From Microbulbifer sp. YPW1 (GTDB lineage: Bacteria > Pseudomonadota > Gammaproteobacteria > Pseudomonadales > Cellvibrionaceae): a stretch of DNA of 64,000 nt. The DNA lies in NCBI RefSeq assembly GCF_013367775.1, contig NZ_CP055157.1, positions 1,901,001 through 1,965,000 of the forward strand, written 5' to 3'. Of the stretch, positions 44,433-53,761 are shown one piece after another. The translations under genes and the position numbers were made by a program. Every line of letters begins with the position of its first letter. Within the stretch, counting starts at the first letter, position 1. The notes beneath the pieces were generated by a model. It had not been told where the DNA came from. It made no database searches and saw only the letters and a list, made by a program, of their open reading frames with translations.

Positions 44433-44465
44433 AAAAAATATTGGGGCCGCAATGGCCCCAATATT
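44433..44465 (-). terminator. Intrinsic terminator of third TonB receptor
   Basis: A 12-bp perfect stem AATATTGGGGCC (44437-44448) with GGCCCCAATATT (44454-44465), followed on the minus strand by T6. It separates the receptor gene from the PL38-like gene. Confidence 0.88.
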
Positions 44466-44481
44466 GGTCAGGCGTGAATGG

Positions 44482-47436
44482 TTAGAAGAAGTTGTACTTC
44501 GCCTGCAACACAAAGATTCGACCGTCGAAGTGGGTGGCGCGAGGCTGGAATTCCGTATCCTGGTATTCCTCGTACAGCGCTTCGGTAAGGTTGTAGCCTT
44601 TGAACGACAGGGAGAAGTTGTCGGTGACGTTGTAGTAAGCCGACAGGTCCAGTCGTCCCGCCGCCTTCACGTTTTTGTTTCCTTCCCCGTTAAAGGTGCC
44701 CACGCTTTCCAGCTCATATTCGCTGCGGTAGTTGTAGGCGAGGCGGATACCGAAGGGGCCGTCTTCCCAGTAGCCGATCACGTTGTAGGTATCGTCGGAA
44801 ATACCCGGGATACGCGCTTCCAGTGGTGCGTCCTGCGAGGTGCTTGAGTAGTTCACAATGCCGCCGAAGCCGTTCCAGGGGTAGGGCAGGAAGCTCAGGT
44901 TCTGCTGGATAGAGACTTCGTAACCGCGCACTTCAATCTGCTCGTCGACATTCTGGATCTTGCTGATGCTGACCTGGTCGCCGGCCATGATGTAGTCCGC
45001 GTCGATCACATCGTAGGCGTCGACACCGTTGGTCACACAGTTGTCGCCGTCCACCGACAGGCTGCCCACATTCACATCGTAATTCGACAGCAGGCCGGCG
45101 TCACAGCTGGCCACCGCGGTGAAGAAATTATCGATCTGCTTCTGGAAGGCGGCGACCGTGATCGCACTGCCCTCGCGGTTGTACCACTCCAGGGAGATAT
45201 CGTAGGAGCGCGCGGAGAAAGGCTCCACGTCCGCACCCGGCAGGTTGATGTTGACCTCGCCGGGGCGTGAGGAAATGGTGGTTGCCGGGGTTGCTGCGCG
45301 CACATTCGGGCGGGAAATGGACTCGCCGTAACCGAGGCGCAGCATCAGGTCTTCCCGCAGATCCATCGCCAGGTTCACGCTCGGCAGTAGGAAATCGTAG
45401 TCGCTGTCTACGTCGCGCTGCTCCGGATTGTTGATGTCAGTGGCACCGAAAGCGTAGTAGGGGGCAGATGCGGTCTGCTCGGAATTGACATAGCGCACGC
45501 CCACGTTACCGGAGACCGGCATGTCGGCAACGGTGAACTCCAGGTCGGTCATCAGGTACAGCGCGGAAGTATCCAGCTCTACATCGTAAATCAGACCGGC
45601 GCTCTGCTGGCCGCCGCGGGCAATCAGGCCGGTTGTCGGTACGCGTACCGGAATCTCGCCGGTGACAGGGTCCGGTGCCACATCGCCGATGGAGGCGGCC
45701 GCCAGTCGGTTGATGGCATCGACATCCAGTGCAAACCAGCCAGCGCCCGCGCCGGCGAAGCCCGGGGCGTCGCCGCCGAAGAAGTTGCCCTGGCTGACAT
45801 AGGCCGGGTTGCCGATGGCGGCATTATTCAGGATGCCATTCAGGTCGATACCGGTGGGCGAGCTGCGCAGGCGGTCGGAATCCTGGGTCTGGCTGGAGAA
45901 GCGGTAACCAAAGGACACCGCCGACACCACCGGCAGTTCCAGCGCGCGCTTGGCGTTGATCTCGAAGGCGTTGGCTTCGGTTTCCAGGGTCTCGTAGGTC
46001 CCGGTAATCAGTGCCTGCACACTGGAATCGTCGACCAGGGTGGTGACGCCGGAGCCGCTCAGGGTGTCCTTGACCAGCCACTCGCCGTCAAGATTGACGT
46101 TTTCCAGACCGTCGAATTCGGTCACGAAGTTACCGACGTCGCCCTCACCGGTGTACAGGCGACCGGAGATGCCGCTGGAGCCCGCCTGGAAGATGGGCGT
46201 GTAGAACAGCTCGCTCCAGGTGTTCTCGGCAGATGACAGCGACACCAGGCCGTCCACGGTCCAGTCATCATTGGCCCACTCCGCATCCATCAGTACCGCC
46301 TGGGATTGCTCATAGGTATCCCAGATACGCGATGTATTGCGGTAGTCCACTTCCGCAAAGGAGATATCGGACACGGTGTAAATCGGGTTGCCGTTGCTGT
46401 CGACGGAGCCGGTATTCCGCGGGGCGCTGTTGGGGGTGATGATGGTGCCGCCGCTGCGGGTGCGCAGGTCCAGCTCCTGCTGGCCGTTCTCATTCATATC
46501 GCGCTCGGTATACAGCACATTCAGGCCGAGCTTGAGGTTGTCGTTGGCCTGGAACTCGATACCGCCAGAGAAGGAGGTGCGCGAACCTTCGTTCAGTTCC
46601 GAACCCTGGCGCAGTTCCCCGGGCATCTTCACCACGGCATTGTCCGGCAGGTTGTTGTCTGCGGCCCAGGTGGCGAAGTCTTCACCGTTGGCACCGACGA
46701 AGTTGCCGTTGGTGGGGATATTGTCGTAGCGATTGATCTTGACCGTATCGCGACGGAAGGTCTGCTCGGAGGTGGCCAGGGTGGCGGTTACGGCGAGCTG
46801 GTCGCTGATCAGGTGTTTGGAGCCGGACAGTACCATCTCGCTGTCCAGTGCATCGGCCAGTTGCTCGCTGCGCCCGGCCACGGACAGGCTCAGTTTGCCG
46901 TCGTCTTTATCCAGTGCGCGGGGCAGTACCAGATCCACGGTACCGGCGATGCCGCCTTCCTGCATGGCGGCGGTCTGGGTCTTGATCACGTTGGTACCGT
47001 TGAACACGGCCGGATCAAACGCGCCGAAGGGGTTGGGTGCGCCGAAGGCTTTGGTGCTACGCGCCGGGCTGGCAAACGTCTGTCCGTTCGCGGTGGTCTG
47101 TACAAAACCGGAGGGCATACCGCGCAGGTTGATACTGGATTCGCGGCGCTCGCCTTCGCGGTTCAGCTGTACACCGGCAACGGCCTGCAGCGCTTCACCC
47201 ATGTCCAGTGCCGGCAGGGTGCCGATATCGTCGGCGGAAATGCCGTCCACAATGGTGGAGGCGTTGCGCTTGGTATCGAGCGCGTTGTCCAGGTTGCGCT
47301 GGAACTGGGCGGTTACCACCACCTCTTCCAGGGTATCTTCTTGCGCCAGTGCCGGGGCTGCGGCCAGCGCGATCACTGTGCTCAGCAGGGTTTTGGTGAA
47401 TCTCGGGCTCACCTGAAAAAATCGATTGGTTGTCAT
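44482..47436 (-). CDS. TonB-dependent outer-membrane receptor (third)
   Basis: 984 residues from the ATG at 47436 with GGGG upstream; the earlier ATG adds five residues. Signal segment (residues 15-35) ends APALAQ, then LEEVVVTAQFQRNL, plug motifs VDGISADDIGTLPALDMGEALQAVAG and INLRGMPSGFV, and a barrel ending in QAKYNFF, with the usual terminal aromatic. An operator (47556) lies 120 bases upstream. The neighbouring PL38-like and GH2 genes suggest uptake of glucuronate-rich oligosaccharides. Confidence 0.92.
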   Translation of the reverse strand: MTTNRFFQVSPRFTKTLLSTVIALAAAPALAQEDTLEEVVVTAQFQRNLDNALDTKRNASTIVDGISADDIGTLPALDMGEALQAVAGVQLNREGERRESSINLRGMPSGFVQTTANGQTFASPARSTKAFGAPNPFGAFDPAVFNGTNVIKTQTAAMQEGGIAGTVDLVLPRALDKDDGKLSLSVAGRSEQLADALDSEMVLSGSKHLISDQLAVTATLATSEQTFRRDTVKINRYDNIPTNGNFVGANGEDFATWAADNNLPDNAVVKMPGELRQGSELNEGSRTSFSGGIEFQANDNLKLGLNVLYTERDMNENGQQELDLRTRSGGTIITPNSAPRNTGSVDSNGNPIYTVSDISFAEVDYRNTSRIWDTYEQSQAVLMDAEWANDDWTVDGLVSLSSAENTWSELFYTPIFQAGSSGISGRLYTGEGDVGNFVTEFDGLENVNLDGEWLVKDTLSGSGVTTLVDDSSVQALITGTYETLETEANAFEINAKRALELPVVSAVSFGYRFSSQTQDSDRLRSSPTGIDLNGILNNAAIGNPAYVSQGNFFGGDAPGFAGAGAGWFALDVDAINRLAAASIGDVAPDPVTGEIPVRVPTTGLIARGGQQSAGLIYDVELDTSALYLMTDLEFTVADMPVSGNVGVRYVNSEQTASAPYYAFGATDINNPEQRDVDSDYDFLLPSVNLAMDLREDLMLRLGYGESISRPNVRAATPATTISSRPGEVNINLPGADVEPFSARSYDISLEWYNREGSAITVAAFQKQIDNFFTAVASCDAGLLSNYDVNVGSLSVDGDNCVTNGVDAYDVIDADYIMAGDQVSISKIQNVDEQIEVRGYEVSIQQNLSFLPYPWNGFGGIVNYSSTSQDAPLEARIPGISDDTYNVIGYWEDGPFGIRLAYNYRSEYELESVGTFNGEGNKNVKAAGRLDLSAYYNVTDNFSLSFKGYNLTEALYEEYQDTEFQPRATHFDGRIFVLQAKYNFF

Positions 47437-47752
47437 GCTCAGTCCCCTCAAAGGTCCGTTTTTATTTTCATCGTTTGCTGACGGGCATCTCAGTCAGTAC
47501 CTATTCATCGCTACTACTTGGACAGGCTAGGGGATGGTCATGCAAAATTCACAGGCAGTCAAGTGGCCTTACCATCTATCCATTCGATTTTTGGAAGACT
47601 TTTATCGATTTTGATGCAAAAGGCGCCAGCCGGGCGGTTAATCGGGGACCAATACCGGTAACAGCCGGGGGTAACAGAGGACTGGAGAGGGGGGGCGGAG
47701 AAGACGGCCTGGCAAGTGATGCCTGCCAGGCCGGGCATAACAAGCGATGCCG
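47437..47752. other. Regulatory gap between TonB receptor and GH2 gene
   Basis: 316 bases. Contains the operator at 47556 and, near the GH2 stop, a 9-bp hairpin GGCCTGGCA (47706-47714) with TGCCAGGCC (47724-47732), which has no T tract. Nothing coding is visible. Confidence 0.55.
47556..47574 (-). promoter_or_regulatory. 19-bp uronate operator before third TonB receptor
   Basis: CAGTCAAGTGGCCTTACCA: the right half GTGG...TTACCA is the consensus half-site, the left half is degenerate. Confidence 0.6.
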
Positions 47753-50293
47753 TCAGTGATCGCCGGCCGCAGGCAGGTCGATATACACACCCTTGATATT
47801 CTGGGTGCGGAACTCTACTACCGCGGGCCGCGCTCCCGGAATGAACTCGATCGCGGCCATGCCGTTGGCCATTTCGATAGTCGATGAGCCGGTGTAGGTG
47901 CCCTGGTTTTCCTGCAGCTGGCCGCCCCCGTTTAATACCGAGAAATAGCCGCGATCGCTGAACTCGGTGGCGCGACGGCCTTGTTTGTCCTGGGCTTCGG
48001 CGGTAATCAGGAAGGTGTCATTACCGGTGCGGCTGGCGGTGAGTACAACCTGCTCGGTCTTCGCCGGCTCGCCGACGTAGTAGGTGAGGCGGTAGCCATC
48101 TTCCACCGACTGCCCGTCTGCGCGGTTCTTGCCCACAACCCGCAGCTGGTTCTCACCTTCCCGGAACGGTACCTGCCACACCAGCCCGTGGGCGGGGAAT
48201 TGGCCGGGGCGGCGGGTCTTGCTGCCGAGGCTGTCGCCGTTCAGGAACAGCTCTGCCGAGTCGGTATTGCAATATACCTTTACCGGGCGACCGGCTTTGG
48301 GGCCGTAGCGCACGGTCCAGCTGTGGGACTCGATGTAGCAGAACGGCTGCTTGGCCCAGTAGCTGGCAAACACGTAGTAGGCGTCTTTGGGGTTGCCAGC
48401 GCGGTCGGTGAGACCTTTCTGGTTGATGTAGGGCAAGGGGTTTTCCGGGCGCAGGGGCGTGCCGAAATCCTTGAAGGCCCACTGGGCGTTGCCGGCAAAG
48501 TTCTCCGTGCTTTCACTGACGGACAAATGCCAGTCGAACAGATTAACGATGTAGCTCTCGTTCCAGTCGGTGTCCTTGGCGATACTTTTGACGACCGCCT
48601 GGTTCATCGCCTCGGTGACCGAGACCTGGGCGTCCGGAATACCCCGCTCGTCCAGTGGGGTTTCCGTATGCCGCCCCTTGTGCCCGGAGCCGCCGTACTC
48701 CATATGCAGGAACGTGGGGTATTTACCCATGGCGTCTTCCAGCGCCGCGGCGTACTGACCGTAGGCGCCGCCATACCAGCCCGCCCAGATAGACGGGGAA
48801 AACGCATCCACCACATCCGCGCCGGGGTAGTACTTGCGGATGGTGGTCATGCGGCTGGGGTCCAGTTCCTTCGCGACACGGTTCAGGTGCTTGAGGTAGG
48901 GCAGTACTTCTTCATCGGCACCGCCACCGGCAAAGTCCTCTTCCCAGTACATCTCGTTGCCCAGGGACCAGAAGGCAATGCTGGGGTGGTTGTAGTTCTG
49001 GGCAATCTGTTCCCGCAGCAGCCGCTCGGTGTTGGCTTCCCACACTTCACCCCCTTTGCCGCCGCGACACCAGGGCAGCTCGTCCCAGACAATCAGGCCC
49101 AGCTCATTGGCCGCGCGGTAGACTTCCGGATCCTGCGGATAGTGCGCCAGGCGCACGAAGTTGGCCCCCATATCCTTGATCTGCTGCATGTCGTTGCGGT
49201 GCAGGGCGTTGGACATGGCGGGGCCGATGCCGGCGTGTTCCTCATGGCGGTGGGTACCGCGAATCAGTACCTGCTCGCCGTTGACGAAGAAGCCCTGGTT
49301 GGGGCGCATCTCAAACCAGCGATAGCCGAAGGCTTCATTTTTCTGGTGCAGAATTTGGCCTGCGGCATCTTTCAGGGTGACTTCCACCGCATAGAGGTGC
49401 GGTGTATCCGGTGACCAGAGCTGTGGGTTGTCCAGTTGCGCCAGGTCAATGTGGACGGGGGCGTCGTCGCTGGAGCTGGCGCTGATCTCGGTACTGGTGC
49501 GCTGGATCTCCTGTTTGTCTCCATCCAGCAGGCGCACATCGAGGGTGAGGGGCGCACTGGCGTTGCCGCGGTCCAGCGACACGCTTACCTGTGTCTGCGC
49601 GGCTGTGTGACTGACCTGCGGTGTGGACACGGCAACGCGCTGGATAAAGGTCTCCGGCAGGCGTTGCAGCCAGACATCCCGGGTCAGCCCACCGAACAGA
49701 AAGAAGTCGGCCTTTTGCGATGGGATCAGGTTGCGGTCGTACTCGTTGGAAACCCGCACCAGTACTTCGTTGGTGCTGTTGCGCTTGAGTGCCTCTGTTA
49801 GCTCCACATCGAAGCCGACATAGCCGCCCACATGTTCCCCGACCTTTTGGCCGTTGACGAACACTTCCGCCACCATGTTGGCGGATTCAAAATGCATCCG
49901 GTAACGGCTGCCGGCATCGGCGGTAAAGGTCTTGGCGTACCAGCTGGCGGCGCGTCGGTAGCCCGGTGTGGCATCTACCGTGTCGGTCGCATTCCAGGTG
50001 TGGGGCAGGGTGACTTTTTCCCAGGCTGGGCTGTCGGCACCGGGGAAGGCAGGCAGGTTGCGGTCACCGTTGTGTGCGATCTCGTCCGGCAGGTAGAACC
50101 AGTCACTGTTGAAGTTTCGGACTTCCCACGGTTGCTGGGCATCCAGGTCCGCGCCGGCTTCGGCATTACAGCCGGCGATCAGGGCAGTTACACAGGCGCA
50201 GAGCAGCAGTCGGCCGAGCTGGCTGAATCGAGATAGGTCCTTGTACCGGAGAAGGTGCAGGGAGAAAACGCCCCTGCCAAAATGGATTTTCAT
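47753..50293 (-). CDS. GH2 family exo-glycosidase lipoprotein
   Basis: 846 residues from the ATG at 50293. A lipobox LIAGC near residue 42 anchors it. Sugar-binding, Ig-like and TIM-barrel domains of GH2 follow: WYAKTFTADAGSRYRMHFES, FFLFGGLTRDVWLQR, then RGTHRHEEHAG. Acid/base Glu447 in WSLGNEMYW and nucleophile Glu532 in HMEYGGSGH are present. GH2 includes beta-galactosidases, beta-glucuronidases and exo-beta-mannosidases; the neighbours favour a glucuronate- or galactose-containing side chain. It is the last gene of the minus-strand GH105-SDR-GH2 set. Confidence 0.88.
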   Translation of the reverse strand: MKIHFGRGVFSLHLLRYKDLSRFSQLGRLLLCACVTALIAGCNAEAGADLDAQQPWEVRNFNSDWFYLPDEIAHNGDRNLPAFPGADSPAWEKVTLPHTWNATDTVDATPGYRRAASWYAKTFTADAGSRYRMHFESANMVAEVFVNGQKVGEHVGGYVGFDVELTEALKRNSTNEVLVRVSNEYDRNLIPSQKADFFLFGGLTRDVWLQRLPETFIQRVAVSTPQVSHTAAQTQVSVSLDRGNASAPLTLDVRLLDGDKQEIQRTSTEISASSSDDAPVHIDLAQLDNPQLWSPDTPHLYAVEVTLKDAAGQILHQKNEAFGYRWFEMRPNQGFFVNGEQVLIRGTHRHEEHAGIGPAMSNALHRNDMQQIKDMGANFVRLAHYPQDPEVYRAANELGLIVWDELPWCRGGKGGEVWEANTERLLREQIAQNYNHPSIAFWSLGNEMYWEEDFAGGGADEEVLPYLKHLNRVAKELDPSRMTTIRKYYPGADVVDAFSPSIWAGWYGGAYGQYAAALEDAMGKYPTFLHMEYGGSGHKGRHTETPLDERGIPDAQVSVTEAMNQAVVKSIAKDTDWNESYIVNLFDWHLSVSESTENFAGNAQWAFKDFGTPLRPENPLPYINQKGLTDRAGNPKDAYYVFASYWAKQPFCYIESHSWTVRYGPKAGRPVKVYCNTDSAELFLNGDSLGSKTRRPGQFPAHGLVWQVPFREGENQLRVVGKNRADGQSVEDGYRLTYYVGEPAKTEQVVLTASRTGNDTFLITAEAQDKQGRRATEFSDRGYFSVLNGGGQLQENQGTYTGSSTIEMANGMAAIEFIPGARPAVVEFRTQNIKGVYIDLPAAGDH

Positions 50294-50380
50294 CGCGTGC
50301 TCTCATACTCGCTAGAGAATTTTACTTTTTGCGGGGGCGCCGTAGGCGCGGGCCTCTATGGGCCCGTTATCACTTGAGTG

Positions 50381-51154
50381 TCAGCGTGCCATCCAGCCGC
50401 CATCCACCAGCATGATGTGGCCATTCATGTAGTTTGCGGCAGGGGAAGCGAGAAACACCGCGGCGCCGGCCAGATCTTCCGGGTTGCCCCAGCGTCCCGC
50501 GGGAATGCGCGCGCTGATCGCCGCATTGCGCTCGGCATCCGCGCGCAGGTTAGCGGTGTTGTCGGTGGCGAAATAGCCCGGGGCAATGGCGTTGACCTGG
50601 ATATTGCTCGCGGCCCACTCGTTGGCCAGCGCCTTGGTGAGCTGTGATACCGCGCCCTTGCTGGCGGCGTAGGCGGGTACGGTAATACCACCGGAGAAGC
50701 TGAGCAGCGAGGCAATATTGATGATCTTGCCTGCGCCCTGTTTCAACATCAGGGCGCCGGCTGCGCGACACATTCTGAACACGCCGTTGATGTTGGTATC
50801 CATCACCGCGTTCCAGTCGTCATCGGAATAATCCACCGCCGGCGCACGGCGTATGGTGCCCGCATTGTTCACCAGAATGTCGAGCCGACCATAGCGGACG
50901 GTCACTTCCTGGAACAGGGCGTCGATCTGTTGCGGCTGCGACTGGTCGCAGCCGAGGGCGATCGCATCCAGTCCCGCTTCGGTCATTTCTTTTGCCGCCG
51001 CTGCGGCACTGGTTGGGCTGGAACCCACAAGAATGGTGCGGGCACCGGCGCGGCCCAGTGCCATCGCCATCGCCTTGCCGAGGCCGCGGCTGGCGCCGGT
51101 GACCATGGCCACTTTGCCGTCGAGGCCAAACTGTTGTTGCAGAAAGTCGCTCAT
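50381..51154 (-). CDS. KduD-like SDR, second copy
   Basis: 257 residues. SDR features: TGASRGLGKAMA, NNAGTIRRAPAV, Ser in IASLLSFSG, YAASKGAVS with Tyr-x3-Lys, then GRWGNPEDLAGAAVFL, as in KduD. GGAG precedes the ATG at 51154. Overall similarity to kduD at 28847 is moderate, so the substrate could be a related deoxy-ketouronate. It follows the GH105 gene by 27 bases and precedes GH2, which forms a second catabolic set. Confidence 0.88.
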   Translation of the reverse strand: MSDFLQQQFGLDGKVAMVTGASRGLGKAMAMALGRAGARTILVGSSPTSAAAAAKEMTEAGLDAIALGCDQSQPQQIDALFQEVTVRYGRLDILVNNAGTIRRAPAVDYSDDDWNAVMDTNINGVFRMCRAAGALMLKQGAGKIINIASLLSFSGGITVPAYAASKGAVSQLTKALANEWAASNIQVNAIAPGYFATDNTANLRADAERNAAISARIPAGRWGNPEDLAGAAVFLASPAANYMNGHIMLVDGGWMAR

Positions 51155-51181
51155 GCCTGGGGTACTCCTAGTAGTAGTTAC

Positions 51182-52480
51182 TTACTCGCCGGTTTGTTCG
51201 AGCTGAACCACCTGTGAGGCGGCCAGCAGCAGAGCGCCGGTGCCATACAGCTGGGTGTCATCGGCGGTGGCGGAGCCGGGCGCGTAGGCCACCTGCTGGA
51301 CCCAGCCGAGCTTGCCGTTGGGCTGGATACTATCCACCAGCGAGGCCCACCCCTTTTGAACGGCTTTGGTGTACTTCTCGTCGGCCAGCAGGCCGCTGTT
51401 CACACCCCAGGCCAGCGCGTACACCAGCAGTGCGGTACCGCTGGACTCCGGTGGTGACTGCTCTTCAATTTCCAGCAGGGAGGATGGCCAGCTGCCGTCT
51501 TTCTGCTGCAGGTCCACCAGCCGCGCGCTCATTTCCTGGAACAGGGTCTGGTAGCGCTCTTTGCCGGCAAAGTGATCGGGCATGGCCTTCAAGGTGCGGG
51601 CGATACCGGCGAGCACCCAGCCGTTGCCGCGGCCCCAGTAAATCAGGCGGCCCTTGCTGTCTTTGCGCTCGAAGTAGCGGCTGTCACGCAGATAAAGCTG
51701 TTCGTCTTTGCTGTAGAGGTAATCGGTAGTGACCCAGAACTCCTTGTCCATAAAGTCGAGGTATTTCTGCGAGCCGGTAATGCGGGCCAGCTCCGCCCAT
51801 ACCGGTGGTGCCATAAAGATGGCATCGGCCCAGCACCAGCGCACAGTACACGCGGGATCGTCAAAATTGCGATGGGCCAGGTCCTGGTGGAACTTGTCGT
51901 CGTTGTCGAAGTAGAGGCTGGTTTCCGGCTGATCCGCCAGTACCCGGTCGAATTGCTGTTTCAGGTGCGCGATTTTTTCCTCACCGCCCATGCGCTCGTA
52001 CAGGTCCAGGTAAACCGCACCCATGGCGTGGTCGTCGGCATGGTGCACCCGCGGGCCCAGTTGCCACTGATTGACGGCGGAGTTGTTGATGACCGCCTGC
52101 TCGTACGGCAGCTGCTTGCTGACCTTGGCCCATTCCAACAGGCCGATTTGCCAGGTGGCGTACATCCAGCCCTGGGGAATACCGCTCGCGCGCCCCTCTG
52201 GGCGCATCATGTTGCTGCGCAGGTCGTACTGGCTCAGTTGCCAATCGGCCACGCGGTTGGCGGCAGCGGTGATGGCCGCTTCGCTCAGTTCTGGCGAGAG
52301 TTTCTCGACATAGGCCGGTATTTCCGCGGCCGGTGCCTGCCACGCAACCGGCTCCGGCCAGTACTCTGCCTGTGCGGCAGCGCTGGCGCTGGCAAACGCG
52401 TTCGCAGTTGTATGGATACTGGTGCAGAGACCGCCGATCAGCAGTCCCAGCCCGAGGTGCAGGCTTCGATTTACAGTCAT
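51182..52480 (-). CDS. GH105 unsaturated uronyl hydrolase, exported
   Basis: 432 residues from the ATG at 52480 (AGGT upstream). A signal peptide (residues 4-28, ending TTANA) precedes an (alpha/alpha)6 barrel: LRSNMMRPEGRASGIPQGWM, VHHADDHAMGAVYLDLYERM and CWADAIFMAPPVWAEL, the two Asp blocks of GH105, then YWGRGNGWVLAG. It hydrates terminal unsaturated galacturonate or glucuronate left by lyases. It is divergent from the DUF4861 gene and shares an operator with it; in the first module the same two domains are fused in one protein. Confidence 0.88.
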   Translation of the reverse strand: MTVNRSLHLGLGLLIGGLCTSIHTTANAFASASAAAQAEYWPEPVAWQAPAAEIPAYVEKLSPELSEAAITAAANRVADWQLSQYDLRSNMMRPEGRASGIPQGWMYATWQIGLLEWAKVSKQLPYEQAVINNSAVNQWQLGPRVHHADDHAMGAVYLDLYERMGGEEKIAHLKQQFDRVLADQPETSLYFDNDDKFHQDLAHRNFDDPACTVRWCWADAIFMAPPVWAELARITGSQKYLDFMDKEFWVTTDYLYSKDEQLYLRDSRYFERKDSKGRLIYWGRGNGWVLAGIARTLKAMPDHFAGKERYQTLFQEMSARLVDLQQKDGSWPSSLLEIEEQSPPESSGTALLVYALAWGVNSGLLADEKYTKAVQKGWASLVDSIQPNGKLGWVQQVAYAPGSATADDTQLYGTGALLLAASQVVQLEQTGE

Positions 52481-52580
52481 GGTGCAACCTTTATTTCTGT
52501 TATCCGGTTTGCCGGTATTTGGCACGATCGTATCAGATGCGTCTGACCCAGGAGAGGCTATGAACGCGGGCTCACCTTAT

Positions 52581-52599
52581 TGGTCATGTGGTAATACCA
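52581..52599. promoter_or_regulatory. 19-bp uronate operator, GH105 / DUF4861 divergent pair
   Basis: TGGTCATGTGGTAATACCA, with a further half-site GGCCTTACCA at 52618-52627 nearer the DUF4861 gene. It is 101 bases from the GH105 start and 53 from the DUF4861 start. Confidence 0.7.
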
Positions 52600-52651
52600 G
52601 TTGCAGTAGTGTATGTTGGCCTTACCATAAAGTCTAGGTGGGGATTTGAAC

Positions 52652-53701
52652 ATGCCAGGTTTTACACAGAGATCGATGGCAGTGGCGGTCAGTGCTGCCA
52701 GCCTGCTGGTGCTTGCGCTCAGTGGTTGCGGGGAAAAAAGCGAAATCGCTGCAGTCGAAGATAAGGTGCAGGTGCCGGCAAAAACGACCGAGCGCGCACC
52801 GGCGACCGAGGCCGTCCGCGGTACCTACGCGGAGCTGGCGGTGCGCAAGGGCGGCACACTTGGCGAGGATGGCAAGCTCAGTGGTGGCGAGTATGTACCG
52901 GTAACCACGATGCAGTTGCCGTCGGATCACCAGATTGGCAATCGCCTGTTCAAATACGAAGGGCCGGGTTGGGAATCCGAGCAGGTGGCCTATCGCCTGT
53001 ATTTTGACGAGCGCGCCGCGATCGATATTTTCGGCAAAACAAAACCGCAGCTGGTGTTGCCACAGGTGGGGCAGGATGGCACCGACTATCACGCGTTAGC
53101 GGACTGGGGCATGGATGTGCTCAAAGTGGGCCCTTCACTGGGCATTGGCGGTGTAGGCCTGTGGCACGAAGGCAAGCTTGAGGGTGTGCGGCAGTTTGCA
53201 GGTGCGTCCCTCGATGTGTTCAACGAGGCCACAGCCTCGGGCGTGCACCTGCACTACCGCGGTTGGATAGCGGCGGATACCGAGCGAGACCTGGAGATGA
53301 CCCTGAGTATTGCGCCCGGCTCGCGCCTGACCCAGGTGCTGGCGCAAAGCGAGGCGCCGGTAGAAACCTGGGCCACGGGCATCGTGCGCCACGGCCTTGA
53401 GCCGCTGGTATCCACGGACACCAATCAGCAGTGGGGGTATCTGGCCACCTGGGGAGAACAGAGCCTGGCGAATGACAACCTGGGAATGGCGATCTTTTTT
53501 CGCAATGCTGATCTCCAGAACATTACTGACGATGCGCACAATCACCTGGTACTGCTAAAAGGCGGCGATCGGGCACGCTACCAGTTTGCCGCGGTCTGGC
53601 GCGATGACGATATCCAGACACGCGAACAGTTTATTGCCTACCTGGAGCAAACGTCGGCAGCACTTGGTGAAGATGCAGCGTTTGTCCAGGCCAGCGAATA
53701 A
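52652..53701 (+). CDS. DUF4861 lipoprotein
   Basis: 349 residues from the ATG at 52652 (GGTGGGG eight bases upstream). Lipobox LSGC near residue 25, then DUF4861 from about residue 90: KYEGPGWESEQVAYRLYFDE, DIFGKTKPQLVLPQVGQDG, DWGMDVLKVG, LGMAIFF. These blocks align with the N-terminal domain of the fusion at 25170. Function is unknown; it is widespread in pectin and rhamnogalacturonan loci. It precedes the second kduI by 60 bases. Confidence 0.85.
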   Translation: MPGFTQRSMAVAVSAASLLVLALSGCGEKSEIAAVEDKVQVPAKTTERAPATEAVRGTYAELAVRKGGTLGEDGKLSGGEYVPVTTMQLPSDHQIGNRLFKYEGPGWESEQVAYRLYFDERAAIDIFGKTKPQLVLPQVGQDGTDYHALADWGMDVLKVGPSLGIGGVGLWHEGKLEGVRQFAGASLDVFNEATASGVHLHYRGWIAADTERDLEMTLSIAPGSRLTQVLAQSEAPVETWATGIVRHGLEPLVSTDTNQQWGYLATWGEQSLANDNLGMAIFFRNADLQNITDDAHNHLVLLKGGDRARYQFAAVWRDDDIQTREQFIAYLEQTSAALGEDAAFVQASE

Positions 53702-53761
53702 CCGCACTTCCCGGTTAAGAATTTCAATTAGATGTAGATGGCCATATTTTGAGGAGCCAAG

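Noticed and set aside
50381..51154. FabG-type 3-oxoacyl-ACP reductase call
   Set aside because: SDR motifs alone would allow it, but the IRRAP and GRWGNPEDL segments and the GH105/GH2 neighbours fit KduD-like function better.
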